Source of the DNA: Pseudomonadota bacterium
GTDB lineage: Bacteria; Pseudomonadota; Gammaproteobacteria; Burkholderiales; Ferrovaceae
Direction of reading: 5' to 3'
Assembly: GCA_021798835.1 (NCBI GenBank)
Contig: JAJZBQ010000006.1
Location: forward strand, 1 to 64,000
DNA length: 64,000 nucleotides
Position numbers and translations under genes: made by a program. The number at the start of each line of letters is the position of its first letter. The first letter of the stretch is position 1. The notes under the pieces are model-generated. The model searched no databases, had not been told where the DNA came from, and saw nothing but the letters and a program-made list of their open reading frames with translations. Below, piece by piece: positions 1-8,797 of the stretch.

Positions 1-59
1 AGGCCGCCGAACGCGCAACCCAACGCAGGAAAAAACCAAAAATCAAACCCAACCCCTGA

Positions 60-689
60 TCAACTACCGCAAAACCGCGTAATACCCCTCAAATTTACGC
101 GGTTCCTCAACCCTGACAACAGGTGGATACGCGCCGTCCCAATTGTGATGCCACACACCAGGGCAGTTTCTTTCAGGCAAAGTCCGCCAGCCAACCGAGA
201 CAGCAGACGTGCCTCGGCATGGGTCAAGCCATACCAAGCCATCAGCAGGGATGGTTCTGGTCGAGGTGCTTCCTGACGTTGGGGAAAAATTAAAATGATT
301 TCTCGTTGCCCGCTACTGTCATCCGTTTTCATCAGGATGGGATAGCGCCGTCCTTTGGCTGAGGACAGTAGAACGTGTTCGATCCCGGCATGGGGAGCCG
401 TGCTCATCTGTCGGAGTAGTTGACGGAATTGGTCATGGTGCTGACAAGGCATCAAATGACCCTCCGGGTGGCGCATCAGGCAATGGGTTTCCTGCAAGAA
501 ACGCTCTGCTGGTCTATTGAGGTAACGCAGGGTACCATCAGTCTCCAGAACTCCGAGTCCGATGTTCAGGGACTCGAGGATAGCCAAACCACGATCGATA
601 TGGAAACTCGAGCCTGTCAAGTCGTTCATGAATGTCTCCAGCCTAACGAACGTTTCCACTGTGAGCCGTTCTGTGTCATCTTTCATCAT
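60..689 (-). CDS. PAS-like / LuxR-type HTH transcriptional regulator
   Basis: A 209-residue protein. Residues about 35-135 resemble a PAS-type sensor (GVLETDGTLRYLN). Residues about 150-205 form a LuxR-type helix-turn-helix (YGLTHAEARLLSRLAGG, then a recognition helix with TIGTARIHL). The same layout forms the N-terminal half of the protein encoded at 2904-4691, so the two are probably paralogues. It is divergent from the lipoprotein gene at 787, with about 100 bp between. Two ATGs in a row (687-689 and 684-686) have only a weak ribosome-binding site. No cognate histidine kinase is nearby and there is no receiver domain. The ligand is unknown. Confidence 0.7.
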   Translation of the reverse strand: MMKDDTERLTVETFVRLETFMNDLTGSSFHIDRGLAILESLNIGLGVLETDGTLRYLNRPAERFLQETHCLMRHPEGHLMPCQHHDQFRQLLRQMSTAPHAGIEHVLLSSAKGRRYPILMKTDDSSGQREIILIFPQRQEAPRPEPSLLMAWYGLTHAEARLLSRLAGGLCLKETALVCGITIGTARIHLLSGLRNRVNLRGITRFCGS

Positions 690-786
690 CCAAATGCATG
701 ATTGTGATGTCTATCCCATTTGGGAGTGTTGCGCCGAACGGGCATTGACTACACTGGGCCATCCACTAACAGAGAAGGGGGCTGTC

Positions 787-2796
787 ATGAAAGTATTCCG
801 GTACACATGCTTGGGTCTTTTGGCGGCGGGCTTGGTGGGGTGTGGCGGAGGCGGGGGAGGGGGGAGTGGTACCGTTGCGGGAGGGGGGACTGGTAGTGCG
901 GTGGCGTTCTCCGGTACGGCGGCCCATGGGCTACCATTTACCTCGGTTCCCGTGTATCTCTACAGTCAGGATGCAACAGCGGCGATTGCCCAGACTACCA
1001 CCGATGCCAGCGGTAACTATGCATTCACGGCGGCCCAGATCGGTCAACATCCCGGCCCTTATCTGGTAGAAGTGGTCGATAACCAAGGGGGAATGGATTA
1101 CTTCTCGTCGGCCCAGACAACCGACCTGACGAGTCAGGGAGGCAGCGGGGTGGTCGATATTACTCCGGTGACCAACTGGCTGGTGTCCAATGCCATCGAT
1201 CGCTTGGCTACACAGATTGTGGGTAGCCCGCAGTTTACTTCATATTTTGCTAAATTAACTCCCACCAACCTGCAAAATGCTGCATTGCGGATAGCGACCC
1301 AGATCCAGGCGGTGACCAGCAACCTCATGGGGTCGAACGCCGCCGGAACATCGGTAACCAGTGGTGCCAATGCTCTAAATTTTTTGGTGCATCAATCTTT
1401 TACCGCTTCGACATCGAGTTCAGGTAATCTTGATGCCGTGCTGGATGCGCTTAACATTTCGATCACTTCGGCGGGTAATGTTGCTGTGACCAATCGTCTG
1501 ACCAATGCGGCCATCGCTGACACTCTGGCGCAAGGGACCTTGACGACGACTCCTCCTGTTCTTCCGGCGGTGCCGAGCGCGACCACCAATGCGTTGACCG
1601 ATATTCAGCAGATCGAAAACCTGCTCAGCACCATAGCCCCGTTGGTGGGCAACGGGTTGCCATCATCCGGGCAGGTGCCGGGGATTGATATGACGCATTT
1701 CATGAATGCCGGGAGAAACGCCGCCCAATTTTTTACCAATTCTGGCAGTGGCGGAGTCTCGACCAAACTCGATATTGCCAACTTGACGCTCGAACCGGCC
1801 AGTACGGCGGATGCTTCGGTGCTGGTCAATGTTCCTAAAGGCGTGCTCAAGACTGCCATCCTGCATTTCAACATCATGTATCAGGGTAGCGTGGCGACTC
1901 CCAATAATTACGTTGATCGTGGCGCGGTTAACTGGGTGCTGTACAAGACGGCATCGGGGTGGCAGATGCTGGGTGATCAGATGATCGGTCATGAGCGTGC
2001 CCATGCCTTTGCTTTTTACTACCAAACGTCAACCTCGGCGACTAACCAGCCGACTTCCGGAATGTGCTCCGGTCTTGAGTTTGACATAAATGACAACGCT
2101 GCCAAGGGGATTACCTATGCCATTGTTACGGGCCAGGGTCTTCCTGCGGCTGGGTTGCTGTACTTTCAAACCGGAAACGGTGGAACCAGTCTGAATCTGG
2201 CGGCCGGGGCACCCAACACCTACGTGGGCCCCACGACACCGGGAGCTTCTGGTTCCTGCAGTGTTTATTATAACCCAGCGTATTTCATGTCGAGCGCACC
2301 CTCCCAGGATGCGGCGATCATTTCTGCCTTTCCGAGCACCTTGTCCTATCCCCAGAACTACGTAGTGAAAATGTTTACCAATACCACGTACAGCGCCAGC
2401 AATACGCCAGCCTATACGTATACGTTGCTCGTTGGTGAGGCCCCCATGACCGTAGGGGCACTGATGGCCAGTCCAGGAGTCTACTTTGCCACGGTATCGC
2501 CTTCGATGTTGACGACGTTGATAGGGGCGTTCGGGAAGACGTTGGCTTTTAACTGGACTGCGCCCACATCGACTACGGAAATAGCCAACTATCTGAATTT
2601 TTACGCCAGTGCGCCCAATAACAGCAATGCTGTGAGCGCGTCCATCGACAACCCATATCCGCTGGACAGTTCGGATTTGTTGACATTGCCAACTTTACCG
2701 CAGGGGGTGACGTTCGGTAACAATTATGGCGGCAACGTTGAACTTAATTACCGTGATGAACTGGGTGGGCGTTTCGATACCCAGTACCAGTTCTGA
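787..2796 (+). CDS. Large exported lipoprotein of unknown function
   Basis: 669 residues. The ATG at 787 is chosen because it opens a lipoprotein signal peptide (MKVFRYTCLGLLAAGLVGC, lipobox LVGC) and follows an AGAAGGGG ribosome-binding site. A glycine tract and a flexible linker follow the lipidated Cys. Residues about 40-110 look like a carboxypeptidase-regulatory (CNA-B-like) beta domain. The rest is rich in Ser, Thr, Asn and Ala and has no motif I recognise. It should be anchored in the outer membrane or face the periplasm. It sits between two LuxR-type regulators and may be their target; this is inference from position only. Confidence 0.7.
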   Translation: MKVFRYTCLGLLAAGLVGCGGGGGGGSGTVAGGGTGSAVAFSGTAAHGLPFTSVPVYLYSQDATAAIAQTTTDASGNYAFTAAQIGQHPGPYLVEVVDNQGGMDYFSSAQTTDLTSQGGSGVVDITPVTNWLVSNAIDRLATQIVGSPQFTSYFAKLTPTNLQNAALRIATQIQAVTSNLMGSNAAGTSVTSGANALNFLVHQSFTASTSSSGNLDAVLDALNISITSAGNVAVTNRLTNAAIADTLAQGTLTTTPPVLPAVPSATTNALTDIQQIENLLSTIAPLVGNGLPSSGQVPGIDMTHFMNAGRNAAQFFTNSGSGGVSTKLDIANLTLEPASTADASVLVNVPKGVLKTAILHFNIMYQGSVATPNNYVDRGAVNWVLYKTASGWQMLGDQMIGHERAHAFAFYYQTSTSATNQPTSGMCSGLEFDINDNAAKGITYAIVTGQGLPAAGLLYFQTGNGGTSLNLAAGAPNTYVGPTTPGASGSCSVYYNPAYFMSSAPSQDAAIISAFPSTLSYPQNYVVKMFTNTTYSASNTPAYTYTLLVGEAPMTVGALMASPGVYFATVSPSMLTTLIGAFGKTLAFNWTAPTSTTEIANYLNFYASAPNNSNAVSASIDNPYPLDSSDLLTLPTLPQGVTFGNNYGGNVELNYRDELGGRFDTQYQF

Positions 2797-2903
2797 TCCG
2801 GTGCATGGCCTTATCTCCTTCTCCATGAGGTGAGGCCATGTTCAGGAATGATGATCCGGTTTACCATGACTGAGTGGTAAACCAATGGGGTAGGAGGCAT
2901 GGG

Positions 2904-4691
2904 ATGGACGATGACCTGTCGGTTTTTTCGGAACTGGTAGGATTGGTCTACGCTACAGCCATGGATGGCGCACAGTGGCCAAAGTTGCTGGATGGCGTGT
3001 TGGACTATGTTTCGCAGAACAGCCGGGACGGCACTCCCTCTTTGTCGGCTCCGCAGTTGCAGGCCTTCGTACAAGGCTGGGACGAGGGAGATGTCAGGGA
3101 AGAGTTGTTGAATCGGGGATGTGGAAGTCATAGAGCCTTGATGACCCAGTTGGTGCCACACTTCGTTATGGCACGCGAGATTCAGCGTCAGGTAGCCGAT
3201 GCTGAACGGCAGGAGGCCCTGGCGCGTCGCGTCTTGGACTGGTTGCCACTCGGGGTGGCTATCGTTACGCCGATGGGGACGCTGATCAGCGCCAACCACC
3301 GTTTGCATCAGATTGTACGCCGTTCATCTTGCCTGGCGCTGACTGCAGGGCGACTCAACTCGCGCCCTTCATCATCATTGGGCCTGGCTCTTGCCCAAGT
3401 TTGTACATCAGCTGTGGGCAATCCCGAAACGCTGAGGCTGGAAGAGGGAGACGAGCACCTATCGCTCTTGGTAGCACGTCTTGACAAGGGTATGGAACAA
3501 CCCCAGGTGGTCATTTGGGTGGCGACTCAGGAACCAGTCGGGTTGGAGGAAGCATCGCTGCGTGCACTCTATGGCATGAGTGCGGCCGAGGGGCGACTGA
3601 CACGACGCTTGATGCAGGGAGAAACCTTGGAGGAAGCGGCACAGTCGCTGCACGTCAGCATCAACACAGTGCGTACTCAACTCCAGGCGATCTTTTCCAA
3701 AACAGGAGTATCCCGGCAAAGCGAATTGCTGCGCGCCATTTATTCCAGTCCTTTGTGGCTCGATTCAAGGAATGAAGAATTCGTTAATTCAGGTGAATCA
3801 GAGAAGGAGGCTCAGGTTTCGGGTGATGCAGGTATGCGGCTATCCGATGGGCGCTGGTTGGCTTGGGCGGATCTCGGCGATCCCAAAGGAGTTCCTTTCA
3901 TATTTAACCATGTTATCACCGGTACGCGTCATTTCCGGCACCCTGATCTGGCATTATTGTACGACCATCACTTGCGTTTGATCATGCCTGAACGGCCGGG
4001 TACGGGGGATTCGGACCCACAGTCTGGGCGTACTGTGCAAGATTGGGCTGATGATGTGAAAGCCATGACCAACCATCTTGATATCCAGCGATTTGTGGTG
4101 GTTGGTTTCTCGGAGGGAACCCCTTACGCTTTGGCCTTGGCGCGCAGTTTGCCTGAGCAAGTGATTCAGGTGTTTATCGTCAGCGCTACGCCTCCCATTG
4201 ATGGGACGGAGTCCTTGCATGACCATCGATCGATTCCTTTCCGCTCTGTGTTGCTTGTTGCCCAACACACCCCCTGGCTCCTGCCCCCCCTGATGCGCAT
4301 TATGATTCGTAATGCCCGTAAAAATATCTACCGTTTCATTGAGCAGATGACGCGCGGCATGTCCGAACAGGATCAGGCGGTATTTGCCGAGCCGAGCGTG
4401 CGTGAGAACTATGCACATGGGTTGATGAGTGCCATTGCTCACGGCGAAAATCATCTGGTCATTGAGGCCCTGCTGGCTGTCCATGGCTGGAAACAGGAGG
4501 ATGCCTACATTTTGCAGCCCTTGAGGTTTTACCACGGTAGCGACGACTGGTTTTACTCCCTGGAAGGGCTCAAGACAACCTTATCGTGCCTACCCAATGC
4601 AACCTTGACGACGATTCCAGGTGGGGGTCATTTGCTTATGTATTCTCATTGGCATACCCTCATTCCTCTGATGGCCGCAGATCTCCGGTAA
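2904..4691 (+). CDS. LuxR-type regulator fused to an alpha/beta hydrolase
   Basis: 595 residues from the ATG at 2904, which has a GGAGG six bases upstream; an in-frame ATG at 2874 has none. Residues about 1-210 form a PAS-like sensor region. Residues about 215-285 are a LuxR-type HTH (YGMSAAEGRLTRRLMQGET, INTVRTQL). Residues about 310-590 are an alpha/beta hydrolase fold: oxyanion region near HVITGTR, nucleophile elbow GFSEG, acid in GSDDWF, and catalytic His in GGGHLL. The full catalytic triad is therefore visible. Such a protein could sense a small ester or lactone by binding or cleaving it and regulate transcription directly. The substrate is unknown. Confidence 0.75.
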   Translation: MDDDLSVFSELVGLVYATAMDGAQWPKLLDGVLDYVSQNSRDGTPSLSAPQLQAFVQGWDEGDVREELLNRGCGSHRALMTQLVPHFVMAREIQRQVADAERQEALARRVLDWLPLGVAIVTPMGTLISANHRLHQIVRRSSCLALTAGRLNSRPSSSLGLALAQVCTSAVGNPETLRLEEGDEHLSLLVARLDKGMEQPQVVIWVATQEPVGLEEASLRALYGMSAAEGRLTRRLMQGETLEEAAQSLHVSINTVRTQLQAIFSKTGVSRQSELLRAIYSSPLWLDSRNEEFVNSGESEKEAQVSGDAGMRLSDGRWLAWADLGDPKGVPFIFNHVITGTRHFRHPDLALLYDHHLRLIMPERPGTGDSDPQSGRTVQDWADDVKAMTNHLDIQRFVVVGFSEGTPYALALARSLPEQVIQVFIVSATPPIDGTESLHDHRSIPFRSVLLVAQHTPWLLPPLMRIMIRNARKNIYRFIEQMTRGMSEQDQAVFAEPSVRENYAHGLMSAIAHGENHLVIEALLAVHGWKQEDAYILQPLRFYHGSDDWFYSLEGLKTTLSCLPNATLTTIPGGGHLLMYSHWHTLIPLMAADLR

Positions 4692-4804
4692 GGACTGTTC
4701 TATCCCCGCTCCACCACGGATGAAACTGCCCTGCAACAGCGACTGTTCAACTACTCCCGTCGCCTGCTCAGCCATGTCCAGTTGGACTATGTCTGTATCC
4801 ATGT

Positions 4805-4863
4805 CATTGATTTTATTGGTGGGCCCTGCCGGACTTGAACCGGCAACCAACGGATTATGAGTC
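4805..4863. repeat. Left attachment repeat (tRNA-Ile2 3' fragment)
   Basis: 59 bp identical to 11248-11306. It holds the 3' half of tRNA-Ile2 up to the anticodon arm, then diverges at 4864, so it is a displaced tRNA fragment and not a gene. Confidence 0.92.
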
Positions 4864-4974
4864 GGGCACAGCCCATAATCTGCAACAAACCAAAACACGC
4901 GAACGCAATAACGGCGAGGCTTTGCGGGCAATAATCTATTTTGGCTTATGGCGAATTATTGCCATTTTTTCGCT

Positions 4975-5019
4975 GGCAGTGTGCCGCCAGTGTGCCATGA
5001 AACGAAAATGGCTCACGCC
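4975..5019. repeat. 45 bp direct repeat, left copy (putative integrase arm sites)
   Basis: Identical over 45 bp to 11188-11232. It contains CAGTGTGCC twice, separated by GC. Position just inside each element end fits arm-type integrase or excisionase binding sites. Confidence 0.6.
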
Positions 5020-5108
5020 GGCACGCCTACAGACTCCTTGCCTGTCAGCAATCGTTGCAAGCGCCCAAGATTGGGCGAATGCTCATACCATAGGGCGTCC
5101 ATTAAAAA

Positions 5109-5124
5109 GCGGTAACGTTACCGC
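5109..5124. promoter_or_regulatory. Perfect palindrome GCGGTAACGTTACCGC
   Basis: A 16 bp perfect dyad, the size and symmetry of a dimeric repressor operator (LacI-like in look). It lies in the non-coding left end of element 1, with no adjacent promoter that I can assign. Confidence 0.35.
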
Positions 5125-5373
5125 ATTATCAGACACTCCCGAAAAAAGCGTTTTAATCGCCCGCAAGCGGTTTTATCTGCAATAAGGTTAAGGGGACAAC
5201 GAATCAGGGATAACGCCTTATGGGGCTTTTGGAGCGTTCCTGAGGGCATTCGCAGCCAGCAGGCAGGTTAAAAAGTTTGTTCGTTCACCAAACCGTTGCT
5301 TTTCGGTCACAATGCGCCGCAAACCCCCACCAATGCTGAATATCGCTGTTCACAATCTGGTGCGTTTCAAAAC

Positions 5374-5595
5374 TCAACGCCCCTTGAGTCTGGCCAGTTT
5401 TTTCTTGGCAAGTTGCAAGCCTTCCTCCGCACGTTCAATGTCCTGTCTGGCACGATCCAGAGACAATTGCCGGTTCTTTGACGAGGCAATCTTACCTTCG
5501 GGGGTCTGTGGGCCTGTTGAGCGCGTCCAGGGCTTCCAGGTGCGGATTAGCTCTGCCTGCCTTGCTCGCCGTTCTGGTGTCCATCCGTTCGCCAT
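5374..5595 (-). CDS. Small conserved hypothetical protein
   Basis: 73 residues from the ATG at 5595, which has an AAGG ribosome-binding site about 10 bases upstream; an upstream in-frame TTG at 5628 is less likely. The N-terminus contains WTPERRARQAELI and STGPQTPEGK, a signature I associate with a widespread family of short uncharacterised proteins. The C-terminal half is a charged helix likely to form a coiled coil. It is the last gene of the element 1 operon. Function unknown. Confidence 0.6.
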   Translation of the reverse strand: MANGWTPERRARQAELIRTWKPWTRSTGPQTPEGKIASSKNRQLSLDRARQDIERAEEGLQLAKKKLARLKGR

Positions 5596-5699
5596 GCTGT
5601 AAACCTTCAAAAGTTCGTTAACCGTCAAAAGTGTTCACCATGTGTTGCCGTTGCCACGTAAAGCCCCACCGTTGCTAGGTTGTACTGTTGCGTTTGCGT

Positions 5700-6233
5700 T
5701 CACGATGCGCTCACGTTCGCGTTCAATTCTCGCAACACGTACCGGCAATCACGCGCCATGAATGCCACGCCACCAGCCAGGCGGATGCATTCAAGGAATA
5801 CAGCTTGCTCCGGCCTTAACTTGCCATCGGCGGCTTTCACTTCCACGCCCAACAGTCGCCCGTCTTTCAGTTGCCCCAGAACGTCAGGGCATCCCGGCCA
5901 GCCAAACCGAACAAACCGATTGCCGATTCTCACGGCCCCGCTGTTCATCCTCTCGCACCACGCCACGGCAGGATGCGCAGCCAATGCCTGTAAAACCTCC
6001 TTCAGTGCGCCCGCTTCGGGTGTCCGGTTCTTTCGCACCACGGGAAGGGCATCCCCTAACAGGTCATCCATGATTCGCACCAGTGAAAGACTGTTTGAAA
6101 TCCTTTCCCGCGATTCCCGAAATGTCCCGAAACAGGCGCTTGCGGACTTTCCCGCGATTCCCGCGCGCCCTATAAGAGGGCGGGAACGAAACGGGAAAAA
6201 AACGGGAAAATGATTCCGGGTTATTTGCACCAT
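5700..6233 (-). CDS. VRR-NUC domain nuclease
   Basis: 177 residues from the ATG at 6233, which has a strong SD (AAGGGGGG) formed by the last codons of the primase gene, overlapping it by 13 bp. The VRR-NUC fold (PD-(D/E)xK superfamily) occupies residues about 75-165: GWPGCPD, then VEVK, then a conserved Gln and Phe (EQAVFLE). These are the metal-binding and catalytic positions. Family members cut branched or structured DNA and often accompany replication genes of phages and satellites. The first 54 residues are encoded across a repeat cluster and are not part of the fold, so the ATG at 6071 (before DDLLG) is a possible alternative start. Confidence 0.75.
   Translation of the reverse strand: MVQITRNHFPVFFPFRSRPLIGRAGIAGKSASACFGTFRESRERISNSLSLVRIMDDLLGDALPVVRKNRTPEAGALKEVLQALAAHPAVAWCERMNSGAVRIGNRFVRFGWPGCPDVLGQLKDGRLLGVEVKAADGKLRPEQAVFLECIRLAGGVAFMARDCRYVLRELNANVSAS
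6105..6208. repeat. Iteron-like TTCCCG/CGGGAA cluster, candidate replication origin
   Basis: CGGGAA occurs at 6181, 6192 and 6203, exactly 11 bp apart. Its inverse TTCCCG occurs at 6105, 6114, 6149 and 6158, as two 9 bp-spaced pairs that are 44 bp apart. A short hairpin (GCCCT/AGGGC, near 6168-6181) lies between the groups. Helical phasing and position beside the primase-helicase gene suggest an origin; alternatively it is an operator array. Confidence 0.5.
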
Positions 6234-8200
6234 ACAAACCCCCCTTCATGGACCAATAATCCCTTGTCCACTAGCCCACGGATTGCAGCTTGTGCGCGTT
6301 CAGTTTGGCGCTTGGGTTCGCATACCAGCTTGGTGCGTGTGGCGTCTATGGCAGCATCCAGCGTTATGCACGGCCTGCCTTCTGGCACGGTATCGGGTGC
6401 GCCTTCTGGTTTGATGTTTCCGGCCTTGCGAAATATCTCGCCCAGGGCGTCCCACACTGCCCGCTGGTTTCCAGACTTCGGCGGCAAAGGGCGGCGCATT
6501 ACTTCAGTCACCTTGTCCAGCGGATGCACTGTGCATGATGTAATCGGCTCGCCGTCCTCATCGGTCCCAAGTTCTACAATGTCGAGTTTGAACGGGTGCG
6601 CTTCGCCGTCCTCGCCGTCCTTGGATTTTGCAATGAGCCATTCGCGGTTATCGCCATCCCTGCGCACCTCGATGGCGGCATCCAGGGCGGCCTGTAGGCT
6701 GGAATGCCCGCGCAGCCCTTTGGATGCGTCCTTGCCTGTATGGTGAACCAGCACCACCAAACCACCGACAAGCGTTTGCAGTTCCTTGGCAGCAGCAATA
6801 ATCTGCCCCATGCTTTTGCTGTCGTTTTCATCCGCACCCGGCGCGGCGCGGTTCAGTGTATCGAGCACCACCACACCCGCACCCTGTCCGGCGGCTTTGA
6901 TTGCTTGTGCAAGGTCGGTTATGTCCTCGCCATCCAGCAAGCTAAACGGTTGCACCAGATAGCGGATATTCTGTGCCGTTGCACCATGCCGGATGCGATA
7001 CGCAACAACGCGCCCGGCAATTCCGCCTTCACCTTCCAGGGCGCAATACAGCACCGTGCAAGGCTTCGTTTTATATCCGAACCATTCGCGCCCGGCGGCC
7101 AGTGCTTGCAGGGCATCCAGCACCAGGAAAGATTTTCCCGAACCTGAAGCGCCATATATCGCAGCCAATCCCGTTTGCGGCAATACCCGCTTGATGCGCC
7201 ATCGCAGCGGCGGCAGCTTGCACAGGTCATCATCAGATAGCGGCCTGTAACGCATTTCCGGCCCCTTGGCGCGTTCCAGCAAGGCAAGCAATGCACTAGC
7301 CCCGGCATCCTGTAGATAATCGTTTGCATCGTAGTTTTCGGGCTTGTCAGCAGGCATCGCCACCCATTCACCCGATACAGCGGCGGCAATCTTTCCGGCC
7401 CGCTCTTCCTTACCCTTATCTGGAACAATTACCAATCGGGCGGCGGGGTATTGGCTGCGCAGTTTCTTGGCTACCGTTGCCATTCTTCCCGCACCGAAGC
7501 AAACCACGGCGGCGGCTCCCGTTGCCTGATTGACGGCCCACGCTTGGCCTATCCCTTCCACGATGAAAACCCGCTCGGCAATCTGTCCCACTGTGAAAAA
7601 TCCATCACCAAAGGATGCGCCTGCAAGGTTCAGCTTGTCAGCCTTACCGGGCGGGATAAATTGCAGGGTTTGCAGGTGTTCACCACTCCAGCATGGGACT
7701 ACCAGATAACCCGCGACATTCTGCCCACGGATTACCAGCGGCGGCGCACTGGCTGGATAAATTCTCAATCCGTCCGGCGTTCCCTTCTTGCGGTAAATGT
7801 ATGGCTCGGCAGGCGTTGCAGGTATGCACCTCTCCCACACGTCAACAGCGTTCGCGCTTGCAGCCTGTTTAACGGGTGTTTTCGGGGCTGGTGATGGCTT
7901 GGTGATGGATTGGGCTGGTCGTTCATCCTTGGCGCGTGTTTTGTCGCTCCAGCCTTGCGCCCGTGCCATGCCAAACAGCGTTGCCGGGGTCACGCCTCCC
8001 GATTCTGAAAATGATTTCCAAACCGTCCGGCATTCGCTCTCGCCTTTGTAATTCCCAGCGGTTGCGCTCCAGGTGTGGAAGTCCTCGAAATCCAGCCCGG
8101 CAGACTTCGCAGCCATTCCGATGCGTACCCAGTCCTCGCGGCTGCATCCCGCGTCAAGATAATTCAGCGCATCGGCGGCGCGTTCTCTATCTCTCAGCAT
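6221..8200 (-). CDS. Primase-helicase (PriCT_2, Toprim, RepA-like AAA ATPase)
   Basis: 659 residues from the ATG at 8200, which follows GGGGG and overlaps the upstream gene by 14 bp; the frame is open further upstream without a plausible start. Order of domains: PriCT_2-like region at about 1-85 (AADALNYLDAGCSREDW), a Toprim-type core at about 210-310 (VFIVEGIGQAWA, with RLVIVPDKG) and a RecA-like ATPase at about 330-540 (Walker A GASGSGKS, Walker B VVVLDTLNR). The C-terminus ends in a short winged-helix-like segment. It is the likely replication protein of element 1, acting at an origin such as the iteron cluster just downstream. Confidence 0.85.
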   Translation of the reverse strand: MLRDRERAADALNYLDAGCSREDWVRIGMAAKSAGLDFEDFHTWSATAGNYKGESECRTVWKSFSESGGVTPATLFGMARAQGWSDKTRAKDERPAQSITKPSPAPKTPVKQAASANAVDVWERCIPATPAEPYIYRKKGTPDGLRIYPASAPPLVIRGQNVAGYLVVPCWSGEHLQTLQFIPPGKADKLNLAGASFGDGFFTVGQIAERVFIVEGIGQAWAVNQATGAAAVVCFGAGRMATVAKKLRSQYPAARLVIVPDKGKEERAGKIAAAVSGEWVAMPADKPENYDANDYLQDAGASALLALLERAKGPEMRYRPLSDDDLCKLPPLRWRIKRVLPQTGLAAIYGASGSGKSFLVLDALQALAAGREWFGYKTKPCTVLYCALEGEGGIAGRVVAYRIRHGATAQNIRYLVQPFSLLDGEDITDLAQAIKAAGQGAGVVVLDTLNRAAPGADENDSKSMGQIIAAAKELQTLVGGLVVLVHHTGKDASKGLRGHSSLQAALDAAIEVRRDGDNREWLIAKSKDGEDGEAHPFKLDIVELGTDEDGEPITSCTVHPLDKVTEVMRRPLPPKSGNQRAVWDALGEIFRKAGNIKPEGAPDTVPEGRPCITLDAAIDATRTKLVCEPKRQTERAQAAIRGLVDKGLLVHEGGFVWCK

Positions 8201-8525
8201 GTCGCGCCCCCACTTCACGCAAGGCCCAGGCAGCCAAACTGTAATCAGCAATCGGGCGCTTTCGGCTTGGTATCTGCACGGGCATGGAAACAATCGGCCA
8301 GCCCAGATAATCCAGCTCCTTGATGGCAGCAGCCAGCCTCCAGCCCACATGCAACCATTCGGCTTGCCTCAGATGCTCGCCCTTCAGCAGTTGAGCCAGT
8401 GCAATGCCTGCCTGACTATCCGGCTTTGGGTAAGATGCTGTAAGATGGCGCTCGAACAGTTCGGCCTGTTCCTGCTTCATCCCGCGCCTGCTCTCTCCGT
8501 CCTCACGGTCAGCAGGCGCAATCAT
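8187..8525 (-). CDS. HTH_39-like DNA-binding protein
   Basis: 112 residues. Residues about 35-85 (ALAQLLKGEHLRQAEW, then RLAAAIKELDYLGWPI) match the pattern of the phage HTH_39 winged-helix domain, in which a helix pair is followed by a beta hairpin. Its ATG overlaps the stop codon of the upstream excisionase-like gene (ATGA), and its own end overlaps the primase gene by 14 bp, so the three are translationally coupled. It probably regulates element replication or gene expression. Confidence 0.6.
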   Translation of the reverse strand: MIAPADREDGESRRGMKQEQAELFERHLTASYPKPDSQAGIALAQLLKGEHLRQAEWLHVGWRLAAAIKELDYLGWPIVSMPVQIPSRKRPIADYSLAAWALREVGARHAER

Positions 8526-8797
8526 TTTGCAGCACCAGCGCGGTGACTATCCAACCACGCGTCAAAGCGTTCCAAGTCCATCAGAACTTTGCGGCCTACT
8601 TGCAGCCATACGCCAGCGGGTCCGGTGCCGTTGCCCTTAATAACATCGCCTCGGCTGTTGCGGCGGTCGTGAGCCTTGAATTTCAGGTCACGCAACGCGG
8701 CGGGACTGAAAGCGGGGCGGGCTTTTGCGGCCTGCTCGATGGTGAAAAATTTGGGGGAAGTGCTCACGGTCGAGGCGGTAGTGTCGGCGGTTTTCAT
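8522..8797 (-). CDS. Excisionase-like HTH protein
   Basis: 91 residues from the ATG at 8797, six bases after AAAGG; an ATG two codons upstream (8803) is the alternative. The core (FFTIEQAAKARPAFS, LRDLKFKA, then GVWLQVGRKVLMDLERFDAWLDSH) follows the MerR/AlpA-type plan of an N-terminal HTH followed by a wing and the motif that sets the domain end. Small proteins of this kind act as excisionases or activators of integrase and replication genes in P4-like elements. Confidence 0.6.
   Translation of the reverse strand: MKTADTTASTVSTSPKFFTIEQAAKARPAFSPAALRDLKFKAHDRRNSRGDVIKGNGTGPAGVWLQVGRKVLMDLERFDAWLDSHRAGAAK

Larger units (their letters stand above)
4864..5373. other. Non-coding left end of element 1
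   Basis: About 510 bp without a convincing gene. It holds one copy of a 45 bp repeat (4975-5019) shared with the other end of the element and a perfect 16 bp palindrome (5109-5124). A plus-strand reading frame across it begins inside the tRNA fragment, lacks a ribosome-binding site and resembles nothing. Confidence 0.6.

Noticed and set aside
420..701. Open frame on the plus strand
   Set aside because: It is antisense to the LuxR-type regulator and has no SD or recognisable domain.
562..786. Upstream extension of the lipoprotein gene
   Set aside because: It would overlap the divergent regulator and hide the signal peptide; the ATG at 787 has the SD and lipobox.
2801..2840. Terminator after the large lipoprotein
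   Set aside because: CATGGCCT and AGGCCATG-type arms can pair imperfectly, but mismatches and lack of a T-run make it too weak to list.
4805..4863. Second tRNA gene
   Set aside because: Only the 3' half of tRNA-Ile2 is present; it is an attachment repeat, not a gene.
4835..5185. 116-codon plus-strand frame in the left end of element 1
   Set aside because: It starts within the tRNA fragment, lacks a ribosome-binding site and resembles no protein.
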